Positions 6,872 through 13,314 of a stretch of DNA of 13,314 nucleotides are shown here, one piece after another (the first letter of the stretch is position 1; each line of letters starts with the position of its first letter). The DNA is from an uncultured Ruminococcus sp. Lineage in GTDB: Bacteria; Bacillota; Clostridia; Oscillospirales; Ruminococcaceae. The DNA is taken from assembly GCA_900752785.1 (NCBI GenBank), contig CAADWP010000076.1, forward strand, positions 1 to 13,314. Direction: 5' to 3'. The notes beneath the pieces are model-generated. The model worked only from the letters and a program-made list of their open reading frames with translations, did no database searches and was not told the origin of the DNA. The position numbers were made by a program, and so were the translations under genes.

Positions 6872-7099
6872 TGCTTTGAATCGTTCTTTAATATTTTTTG
6901 TTCACCATGTACACTTTCAACACTATTTATTCAGTAATAACTACATAAAATATATTGTGTTTTTTAAAAGGTTACAAATCGGTTAAAAAAATATTCACGC
7001 TAAATCAACAAATAAGCTGCTCATTTTTATAGCAATTGCCTATGAATTACAAATTATGGCAAAAAGTACGATTCAAATTGTGCACATTTACAATTGAAA
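6872..7099. other. AT-rich spacer after the protease gene, no gene seen
   Basis: About 230 bp between the importer promoter and the protease stop. It is very AT-rich, holds no coding frame with a plausible start and ribosome site, and no classic terminator with U-run. An imperfect AT-rich inverted repeat (TTCAAATTGT with ACAATTGAA, 7072-7098) touches the protease stop codon and might contribute weakly to 3' end formation. Confidence 0.6.
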
Positions 7100-10000
7100 T
7101 TAATTAACCCCTGCCGACAATTCGGCGTACAGCTTTAATATACATCCTGCGTCAGCTGCGGTTATTTTTCCGTCTTTGTCATAATCGGCTAAATATACAC
7201 GTTCTTCCTCAATAACTCCCTCACGGTAAGCTGACAAACAGGCATAATGAATTAATACCATTGAAGCGTCATATGCCTCAATTTTGCCGCTTCCGTCAAC
7301 GTCCCCAAAAATTCCGGCCTGTAAAATCCTGCCCTTTGAAGCAAACTTCTTTTCTGTAGCAGAATATCTTATCATATATTCATTGTCTTTCAGCGGCGTA
7401 TTTTCTGTATTCCATTCGGACAACATAAATTTCTCAAGCTTATGATCCGCATCAATGCCCATACGCTTTTTCATAATATCTGTATATACCGAAACATCGG
7501 AATAACCGAATTTTCTGGCATGATCCGCTGCTATACCCATATCGCTCTCCAAAGCTATCTCATAAGCGTTATCGTCAAAATGAATAAACCCGTCACTATC
7601 TATTGTATAATACGGAATCACTATCGGAGCTTCGTCTGCTTCGGGAATATGATATGTTACAGGCTCTCCTGCAAATAATCCATTTCCTGCTTTTAATTTA
7701 AATGTAATAGTTTCACCGGGAATAATACTGATCGCCTTGTTCATTATCATTCCTGAATTTATCCATGTTCCGTCAACAAACCGCGGCAAAGCGCTGACGA
7801 AATCCTCATCGGCAGGCTCAGCTTTCGGAGCATATATAAGAAGCTCCGCCATATTATTCGGCACAAAGCCCAGTGTTTCGGAACGATAGTCAATATCCAG
7901 CTTGGGAAGAACGGCGCGATGAGGTATTTCCAATGACGCAGATTCGCCGTCCTTATAAATATTCAGCGTCTGACCTGCATAATCGCCAATATATGCTCCG
8001 CTTTCTATTTTGTTTCCTTCAAGGTCAATAATTTCAAATTCTTTCGGATATGACACCGTTTCTTTTATCAGATCTATATACGCGGGACTTCTTTCGACTC
8101 TGACAATTACCTCATTATCAAGTTTTCCCTGCTCGGTCAGATTATAAGTAAGCGTCGTTTCACCGTACGGGATCTCTATACGACCGCCAAAACATCCCGA
8201 CTTGACCTTTTCTCCATTCAATGTAATATCGGCCGACGTTACGGGAAAAATTTCAATATAATTCTGATACAGCCCTAAATTTATCAAATATTCACTTTCG
8301 CTTATTCTTTCTGCAACAGAATAATCATTGACCGATCCTGCATTATAGCCGATCTCGTTAAACTGCGCTTTTTCGGGAGTAAACGTCCTCTCCGTTATAT
8401 TTATATAATCAGTCGTAGCGGAAATAACGGTTTTCTCCTCAATTTTTATAGGCGACGTATAAGGCTCATACGCTCCGCCGTTTATTGAAACAAATATATC
8501 TTCTCCGTCCTTAACTGAAAGCTCTATAGCCTCGTCGACAGCAACCTGACCCGATATATGGGAAAAATCCACTGTATTTACCGGATTTCCAAAGGCTTTA
8601 AGAGAAATATTCCCCATAAGCACATGAATATCGGAACGGCTGAAAAGCTCGCTGTAATATTTATACATTGAATCTGCGGCTTCAATAAGCTTCGTTTCTT
8701 CGGGAAGCAGATCGTCATAAAGCTCATCCTTTATCTGTTCAAGTATTTCAGCTTCACTTTCCTCATCATATACAAAATCAGCTTCTGTAATATCCGACCA
8801 GTTTATTCCGTCAGTACTGAAAAAGCTCTGATTTTCCTGAGTCAACGCCTCGATTGCCTCATGATTTGTATACGAGCTTATGTCAACCTCCTTCCCCTCT
8901 TTTTCGTCAACTGCGGTAATACAAGTCTCGAGAGGGATAACATAAGAATTATCGGGGCAGTACATTTTAACAACAATTCCAGCTTTGCTTCCAGCCTTTG
9001 CATATATATCCTCGTCAAGCTCAACGGTTATATAACCTGTAAGTTCGTTTTTACCTTTTGTTACATCAGACGGCGTTCCCGACGACGGGTCGGAAGGATC
9101 TTTGAGATCGGTATAAACAGTCACTTCGTATTCTGTTCCGGGATTTACAAAGTAAGTAGCGACAGCCTCAAGCTGCATATCGGTTTCAATATCGAAAATA
9201 TTTGCCATATACGAGGGCAATATCGTCTCAGAATCCTCATGAGCTGAAAGAGTCTGCGCCGGCACGAACGAATCATGCTGAAGATTATATTTATAGTTTG
9301 TCTTATCCCCAAGCTCGTATGCAGCAAAGTTACAAAGGGAATTATCATAATAGGATATCCATATATATCCGCTTTCTCCGCTGTTTAACCCCCAGCTGTT
9401 TTTGATGAGCCATGCGCCGTCACCCGGAGGCTGCGTAGTAAAATCCGACGCTGGAAAGCTGTCGTCCCACCCCGCTATCGTAACGGCATGATTTGCAAAT
9501 CTGCGTTTTCGGTTAGTATAGGATGAAGATTTTTGAAAATTATAATTTTTTTCATAATCGGTAAAGAAAGAAACATCGACGGCAATTCCGTTGTACACTA
9601 TCTCCTTTATAATTGAATTCAGTTCATTAAAATTCGATCTGTCAGACTCATATTCAAATAAATATGCATTTTCAAGATGATAATCGCATTCCTTTTGAAT
9701 TACGTCAACAGCAGGCTTATCATCAAAAAATCCGATATTATCATACGGCAGCCTTTTCTCAAGTATCGGTCCATTCCACTGAGACCAAAGATTTGCCGTA
9801 ATATAGCTTGAACCGCCGTAATTTAAAAGCTCTTCTGTATCAGTTATCCCCGTATCTATCTGGTCGCTGCCGAAATATGACATATAAGCCGTATGAAGCT
9901 CAGACAGATCAATATCGGGAACAGCGTCGATTATGCTTGATTCAGCGCTTGCCGCAGATGAATGCGCCCAACACGTACCATAGCTCCCCTGATCCTTGAC

Positions 10001-10315
10001 TGACCCTATCCTTCCAACATCACGCAGATCAAAGCGCGAAGGAAGCTCATTATCCGAATCCGCTTTCTCTGTCACAGGAGAATACTGCACAGCAGGAATT
10101 ATACTCTCTCCAGATTCGCCCGATCTGACAAACTGCGGAATACCGCAGGAAAAAGAAACATTCGCCGACGGCTCGCGGTACAGTCTGCCAACAGGCATAA
10201 CCGCTGCGCTTTCGGACATATTCAGTCCTGCACCGCTGTAAATCGGCGTACAATATGATGCCATTACAGCCGCCGCTGCCGCTGCTGCCGACCTTTTTTT
10301 TAAAATTCTGTTCAA
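7100..10315 (-). CDS. Secreted papain-family (C1A) cysteine protease with lectin-like domain and C-terminal dockerin
   Basis: Extracellular protease of 1071 residues, probably docked on a cellulosome-like scaffold. Numbering is from the TTG start at 10315. The signal peptide has a KKR n-region and a seven-alanine core (to about residue 28). A short propeptide-like stretch leads to the C1A domain (about 92-330). QGSYGTCWAHSS gives oxyanion Gln109 and catalytic Cys115, NHAVTIAGWDDSF gives His276, and LIKNSWGLNSGESGYIWISY gives Asn306. About 335-580 resembles the lectin-like domain that follows bacterial C1A proteases, with an acidic helical insert near 510-555. About 590-650 resembles the chitobiase C-terminal/Fn3-associated beta domain (FVSINGGAYEPYTSPIKI). 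The end is a type I dockerin with two calcium loops, DVDGSGKIEAYD (1005-1016) and DYDKDGKITAAD (1044-1055). A GTG at 10324 would add three residues but overlaps the ribosome site. It is monocistronic by appearance. The target is unknown. Confidence 0.92.
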   Translation of the reverse strand: MNRILKKRSAAAAAAAVMASYCTPIYSGAGLNMSESAAVMPVGRLYREPSANVSFSCGIPQFVRSGESGESIIPAVQYSPVTEKADSDNELPSRFDLRDVGRIGSVKDQGSYGTCWAHSSAASAESSIIDAVPDIDLSELHTAYMSYFGSDQIDTGITDTEELLNYGGSSYITANLWSQWNGPILEKRLPYDNIGFFDDKPAVDVIQKECDYHLENAYLFEYESDRSNFNELNSIIKEIVYNGIAVDVSFFTDYEKNYNFQKSSSYTNRKRRFANHAVTIAGWDDSFPASDFTTQPPGDGAWLIKNSWGLNSGESGYIWISYYDNSLCNFAAYELGDKTNYKYNLQHDSFVPAQTLSAHEDSETILPSYMANIFDIETDMQLEAVATYFVNPGTEYEVTVYTDLKDPSDPSSGTPSDVTKGKNELTGYITVELDEDIYAKAGSKAGIVVKMYCPDNSYVIPLETCITAVDEKEGKEVDISSYTNHEAIEALTQENQSFFSTDGINWSDITEADFVYDEESEAEILEQIKDELYDDLLPEETKLIEAADSMYKYYSELFSRSDIHVLMGNISLKAFGNPVNTVDFSHISGQVAVDEAIELSVKDGEDIFVSINGGAYEPYTSPIKIEEKTVISATTDYINITERTFTPEKAQFNEIGYNAGSVNDYSVAERISESEYLINLGLYQNYIEIFPVTSADITLNGEKVKSGCFGGRIEIPYGETTLTYNLTEQGKLDNEVIVRVERSPAYIDLIKETVSYPKEFEIIDLEGNKIESGAYIGDYAGQTLNIYKDGESASLEIPHRAVLPKLDIDYRSETLGFVPNNMAELLIYAPKAEPADEDFVSALPRFVDGTWINSGMIMNKAISIIPGETITFKLKAGNGLFAGEPVTYHIPEADEAPIVIPYYTIDSDGFIHFDDNAYEIALESDMGIAADHARKFGYSDVSVYTDIMKKRMGIDADHKLEKFMLSEWNTENTPLKDNEYMIRYSATEKKFASKGRILQAGIFGDVDGSGKIEAYDASMVLIHYACLSAYREGVIEEERVYLADYDKDGKITAADAGCILKLYAELSAGVN

Positions 10316-10321
10316 AATCCG

Positions 10322-10328
10322 CACCTCC
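10322..10328 (-). promoter_or_regulatory. Ribosome binding site favouring a TTG start for the protease
   Basis: GGAGGTG on the minus strand is followed, 8 nt after GGAGG, by TTG 10315. The in-frame GTG at 10324 shares bases with the site itself and so cannot be properly spaced. Confidence 0.7.
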
Positions 10329-10347
10329 GTAATATACGTATAATGTA

Positions 10348-10356
10348 ATTATAGCA
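10348..10356 (-). promoter_or_regulatory. Extended -10 promoter of the protease gene
   Basis: TGCTATAAT on the minus strand is a consensus extended -10 (TGn-TATAAT). The hexamer at the -35 position (TTCCAA region) is poor, which is common for extended -10 promoters. Start expected near 10341, leaving a leader of about 25 nt. Confidence 0.6.
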
Positions 10357-10384
10357 AATGACAAATAAATTTGGAATTTGCTAT
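10351..10384. repeat. 9-bp inverted repeat spanning the protease promoter
   Basis: ATAGCAAAT (10351-10359) and ATTTGCTAT (10376-10384) are perfect inverted repeats with a 16-bp gap. One arm overlaps the extended -10 and the other reaches the -35 position, so a dimeric repressor site is one reading. Confidence 0.6.
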
Positions 10385-10390
10385 TTGCCG

Positions 10391-10421
10391 ATCCGCACGA
10401 AGCACGCGTCAGCGTGCGGAT
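10391..10421. repeat. GC-rich inverted repeat with two alternative pairings
   Basis: ATCCGCACG (10391-10399) pairs with CGTGCGGAT (10413-10421). The inner GCACGC (10402-10407) can instead pair with GCGTGC (10412-10417) around a GTCA loop. The block is sharply GC-rich in otherwise AT-rich spacer, suggesting a small repetitive element or a protein site. Confidence 0.6.
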
Positions 10422-10443
10422 GTGCGAGGCACTTTAAATCATT

Positions 10444-10484
10444 TTTATAATGAACGTCAAATTACTTTTGACGTTCATTATAAA
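10444..10484. repeat. Perfect 18-bp inverted repeat
   Basis: TTTATAATGAACGTCAAA (10444-10461) and TTTGACGTTCATTATAAA (10467-10484) are exact inverted copies around a 5-nt loop. Neither strand has a following U-run, so it is not an ordinary terminator. It lies between the terminator of the fusion gene and the protease promoter and could be an operator, a transcript-stabilising hairpin, or the relic of a small mobile element. Confidence 0.8.
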
Positions 10485-10513
10485 TTATATCATAATAAAA
10501 TGAATTTGTAAAT

Positions 10514-10542
10514 AAAAAGGCTCCTAAAAATTTTTAGGAGCC
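10514..10542 (-). terminator. Intrinsic terminator of the TIM-barrel/ligase gene
   Basis: GGCTCCTAAAAA and TTTTTAGGAGCC (10519-10542) form a perfect 24-bp palindrome, and the minus-strand transcript continues with UUUUUAUUU. It lies 65 bp after the stop codon. Confidence 0.93.
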
Positions 10543-10607
10543 TAAATAATTAAGAACTATATTTTAGAACTTGTGTTCATACGTATGATTGCGTAATTTT
10601 ACATTAC

Positions 10608-13136
10608 TTATGCCGTAACAATATTGTCAGCCTTATGAAGATTGAGCTTTTCGACAGCCTGTTCTCTCATCTTGTATTTGAGTATCTTTCCGGCAGCATT
10701 CATCGGGAATCCATCAACAAAATCAACGTATCTCGGACACTTGTGCTTTGCCATACGCGCAAGGCAGAAGTCCTTAATCTCCTGCTCAGTAGCCGTTTCG
10801 CCCTCCTGAAGCACAATACAAGCCATTACTTCTTCACCGTAATCTGCATCGGGAACTCCAATAACCTGAACGTCTTTAACCTTGGGATAGGTGTAGAGGA
10901 AGTCCTCGATCTCCTTGGGATAAATATTTTCGCCGCCGCGGATAATCATATCCTTGATACGACCTGTGATCTTGTAATATCCGTCGGAAGACCGGCGTCT
11001 TGCGAGATCGCCCGTATGCAGCCACCCCTCCGAGTCGATAGCGGCAGCCGTAGCTTCAGGCATCTTGTAATAGCCTTTCATTATATTATAGCCTCTTGCA
11101 ACGAATTCTCCGTCAACATCGTCGGGAACTTCCTGATTTGTCTCTGGATCAACGATGCGGCATTCAACTCCGAAAATAGGTCCGCCGACCGTATTTACAC
11201 GCTGCTCGATAGTATCGGTGGTCTTGCTCATTGTAGTTGCCGGAGAAGCCTCCGTCTGACCGTATGTAATGCAGATCTCGGTCATGTGCATCTTCTCGAT
11301 AACCTCTTCCATTGTCTTTATCGGACAGGGAGAACCAGCCATGATACCTGTTCGCATATGCGAAAAATCGGTCTTCTCAAAGTCTTCATGACCAAGCATT
11401 GCAATGAACATAGTTGGAACGCCATGGAAGCAGGTAATTTTTTCCTTGTTAATGCAGGCGAGACTTTTTCTGGGTGAGAATCTTGTGATAGGCGACATCG
11501 TAGTGCCGTGAGTCATGGAAGCCGTCATCGCCAGAACCATGCCAAAGCAGTGGAACATAGGCACTTGTATCATCATGCGGTCGGCTGTGGAAAGATCCAT
11601 GCAGTCACCTATAGCCTTACCGTTGTTTACTACATTATAATGAGTAAGCATAACGCCCTTGGGGAAGCCTGTTGTACCCGAAGTATACTGCATATTGCAT
11701 ACATCGTGAATGTTGATAGTTCTTCTGACCTTCTCGACCTCGCTGTAGGGAATGTTCTTGGAAAGAGCGACAGCCTCCTCCCATGTGTAGCAGCCGTTAT
11801 TTTTGGAATCGACCGTGATAACGTTTTTGAGGAAAGGCAGCTTTGCAGAATTAAGCTGACCTGCTTCGCAGTTTTCAAGCTCAGGACAAAGCTCTTTAAT
11901 AATATCAACGTAGCTGATGTTCTTGATACCGTCGATCATTACGAGAGTGTTTGTATCGGACTGCCTGAGCAGATATTCCGCTTCGTGTATCCTGTACTCG
12001 GTATTGACCGTTACAAGAACTGCTCCGATCTTTGTCGTCGCCCAGAAAGTTATATACCACTGCGGAACATTCGTAGCCCAAATAGCAACATGGTCGCCTT
12101 TTTTCACGCCCATAGCAAGAAGCGAACGCGCAAAGGTATCAACATCGTCCCTGAACTCAGGATATGTTCGCGTATAGTCAAGCTCCGTATATCTGAAAGC
12201 ATACTGATTCGGAAAGGCTTCGCAGATACGGTCGAGAATGTCGGGGAATGTATAGTTAATGATCTTCTCCTTTGGCCAAGGATAATTACCCGTGCCTTTC
12301 ATGCTTGTCTGGAGAGGATGCTTGTGTTTTTTCTTATATTGAGCCATATACTCGGCAAACTGTGGAATAACGATACCTGCGTCGCAAAGATCCCTTGACC
12401 AGCGCTTTACCCATTCAAGAGATATATACCCGTTATAATTAACGGCGCCGAGCGCAGCAATCATTTCCTTTACCGGAATATCGCCCGTGCCCATAAGCTT
12501 ATACTCGACAGATCCGTTGCTTTTCATGACGCTGTCTTTGACCTGTACATACTTAATTCTCTCACCGAGATTAGCAACCGTAGTTTCAGGCGACTCACCG
12601 CCATAACGGTATGGATGATGCATATCCCAGAGAGCGGCTACCTTACGGCTTCCTACATTATCAAGAAGTTTTGCAAGCCGCGCCGTATTGCAGTACACGC
12701 CGTTTGTCTCTACAAGGAGAGTTACATTATATTCCTCTGCAACGGGGACGAGCTTTCTGAGAGCTTCGGCGATCATTTCATCGTCGACATCTCCATTAGG
12801 GGCAGGATCAAAATCAGCAAGTATTCTTATGTATGAAACACCAAGCTTGTTTGCAAGTCTGGCATAAGCTGTTATCTCCGTTTCTGCCTCATTAAATTTA
12901 TCATTTTCTTTAAGACATGCGCCGGAAGAAAGACATGATATCTCAAGTCCGAGGGATCTCAGCTTAGCGATAGTCCCCGGAAGCTGAGCTTCCGTAAAGG
13001 GCTGAGCCTTTACCGAGAATATTTCATCCCCAAGCCCTCTGATCTCTATTCCGTCAAAGCCGAAATCCTTTGCCATTGAATATATATCGGACCATGACCA
13101 ATCCGGACAAGCAAGAGTCGAAAAACTGATTTTCAA
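10608..13136 (-). CDS. Fusion: xylose-isomerase-like TIM barrel + AMP-forming acyl/aryl-CoA synthetase
   Basis: An 842-residue two-enzyme protein, probably cytoplasmic (no signal peptide). Residues 1 to about 260 are a sugar phosphate isomerase/epimerase-type TIM barrel (AP endonuclease family 2 fold): MKISFSTLACPDWSW start, FDGIEIRG, and likely metal ligands Glu143 (LLVETNG), Asp171 and neighbouring His (LWDMHHP) and Glu241 (YISLEW). After a basic linker (about 265-290), residues 295-842 are a full adenylate-forming ligase. Its motifs are YTSGTTGFPKG at 484-494, YGQTEASP at 625-632, HTGDL at 707-711, the GRIKD hinge at 725-729 and PMNAAGKILK at 811-820 with Lys817 as the expected catalytic lysine. 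The ligase half resembles medium-chain/FadD-type acyl-CoA synthetases; the substrate is unknown. No internal ribosome site precedes the ligase half, so the fusion looks real. TTG 13136 is preferred over ATG 13145 because AAAGGA abuts that ATG. Single-gene unit with its own promoter and terminator. Confidence 0.92.
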   Translation of the reverse strand: MKISFSTLACPDWSWSDIYSMAKDFGFDGIEIRGLGDEIFSVKAQPFTEAQLPGTIAKLRSLGLEISCLSSGACLKENDKFNEAETEITAYARLANKLGVSYIRILADFDPAPNGDVDDEMIAEALRKLVPVAEEYNVTLLVETNGVYCNTARLAKLLDNVGSRKVAALWDMHHPYRYGGESPETTVANLGERIKYVQVKDSVMKSNGSVEYKLMGTGDIPVKEMIAALGAVNYNGYISLEWVKRWSRDLCDAGIVIPQFAEYMAQYKKKHKHPLQTSMKGTGNYPWPKEKIINYTFPDILDRICEAFPNQYAFRYTELDYTRTYPEFRDDVDTFARSLLAMGVKKGDHVAIWATNVPQWYITFWATTKIGAVLVTVNTEYRIHEAEYLLRQSDTNTLVMIDGIKNISYVDIIKELCPELENCEAGQLNSAKLPFLKNVITVDSKNNGCYTWEEAVALSKNIPYSEVEKVRRTINIHDVCNMQYTSGTTGFPKGVMLTHYNVVNNGKAIGDCMDLSTADRMMIQVPMFHCFGMVLAMTASMTHGTTMSPITRFSPRKSLACINKEKITCFHGVPTMFIAMLGHEDFEKTDFSHMRTGIMAGSPCPIKTMEEVIEKMHMTEICITYGQTEASPATTMSKTTDTIEQRVNTVGGPIFGVECRIVDPETNQEVPDDVDGEFVARGYNIMKGYYKMPEATAAAIDSEGWLHTGDLARRRSSDGYYKITGRIKDMIIRGGENIYPKEIEDFLYTYPKVKDVQVIGVPDADYGEEVMACIVLQEGETATEQEIKDFCLARMAKHKCPRYVDFVDGFPMNAAGKILKYKMREQAVEKLNLHKADNIVTA

Positions 13137-13145
13137 ACTTATCAT

Positions 13146-13151
13146 TCCTTT
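13146..13151 (-). promoter_or_regulatory. Ribosome binding site favouring a TTG start for the fusion gene
   Basis: AAAGGA touches the in-frame ATG at 13145 (zero spacing) but lies 9 nt before TTG 13136. The product from TTG starts MKISFSTLAC, the usual first strand of this TIM-barrel family. Confidence 0.6.
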
Positions 13152-13171
13152 ACAATAAAATATTGAGTAAT

Positions 13172-13200
13172 ATTATACCATATATTCCATGATTTTGCAA
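13172..13200 (-). promoter_or_regulatory. Sigma-A promoter of the fusion gene
   Basis: TTGCAA (13195-13200) and a perfect TATAAT (13172-13177) on the minus strand are separated by 17 bp. Transcription would begin near 13165, about 29 nt before the TTG start. Confidence 0.8.
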
Positions 13201-13314
13201 GAGCTTTCAAAAAAATATTAGGATCACTTCTGTAGGATTACAATAGATATGAGACAATTAACAAAAAAAGGTAGCGGAGCAGCATAGACCTGTGTTACAG
13301 TTAAGTTGCGAGAA
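13201..13314. other. Right-edge spacer, possibly with the tail of an upstream reading frame
   Basis: About 114 bp with no recognisable gene. On the minus strand one frame stays open from the window edge for 29 codons, ending in TGA at 13224-13226, and could be the end of a gene or of a mobile element lying outside the window. The stretch is too short to identify. Confidence 0.3.

Noticed and set aside
6876..6900. Possible CcpA catabolite-repression site (AAGAACGATTCAA) upstream of the importer promoter
   Set aside because: The match to the cre consensus misses key positions on the left half, so it is not better than chance in AT-rich DNA.
7071..7100. Imperfect AT-rich inverted repeat at the protease stop as a terminator
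   Set aside because: The stem is weak, has a bulge and no U-run follows, so it is not called as a terminator.
10635..12398. Two long plus-strand reading frames (280 and 296 codons) opposite the ligase
   Set aside because: They lie antisense to conserved AMP-ligase motifs, show no domain-like pattern, and lack convincing ribosome sites. They result from the codon composition of the opposite strand.
1..13314. CRISPR arrays, tRNA or rRNA genes, insertion sequences with transposase
   Set aside because: No regularly spaced direct repeats, no cloverleaf or rRNA-like segments and no transposase motifs were seen on either strand.

Overview
The window reads as chromosome from an anaerobic, endospore-forming Bacillota of the Ruminococcus/Oscillospiraceae type. 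This is an inference from three things seen together: a spoIIIA sporulation operon, a secreted protease with a C-terminal type I dockerin (cellulosome-style anchoring), and AT-rich intergenic DNA with strong AGGAGG-type ribosome binding sites. Species cannot be fixed from the sequence. Every convincing gene lies on the minus strand, so transcription runs from high to low coordinates. Long plus-strand reading frames are antisense shadows. Layout from right to left in transcription order: a sigma-A promoter (13172-13200) drives a single gene (10608-13136) encoding a fusion of a xylose-isomerase-like TIM barrel with an AMP-forming acyl/aryl-CoA synthetase, closed by a strong intrinsic terminator (10514-10542). 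A 200-bp palindrome-rich spacer follows and leads into a 1071-residue secreted papain-family (C1A) protease with a lectin-like region, a chitobiase-type beta domain and a dockerin (7100-10315). After a 500-bp spacer holding a sigma-A promoter and a long, folded 5' leader comes a carbohydrate ABC importer: lipoprotein binding protein (5138-6598), a hairpin in the gap, and two CUT1 permeases overlapping by 4 bp (3896-5017, 3009-3899). It ends at a UUCG-tetraloop terminator (2971-2997). No ATPase gene is present, so the importer probably uses a shared MsmX/MsmK-type ATPase encoded elsewhere. The left end is the sporulation operon spoIIIAA-AB-AC-AD-AE (the last cut by the window edge), tightly packed with 7-8 bp overlaps. 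It encodes the mother-cell side of the SpoIIIA-SpoIIQ channel, and a possible sigma-E promoter lies just after the importer terminator. The four units look functionally independent: engulfment-stage sporulation, sugar uptake, extracellular/cellulosomal proteolysis, and an unassigned TIM-barrel/ligase activity. The parts most worth follow-up are the TIM-barrel/AMP-ligase fusion, the structured leader RNA ahead of the sugar-binding-protein gene, the dockerin protease, and the stacked palindromes at 10351-10484. Three or four start codons in the window are better placed by their ribosome binding sites than by the longest reading frame; two of these are TTG.
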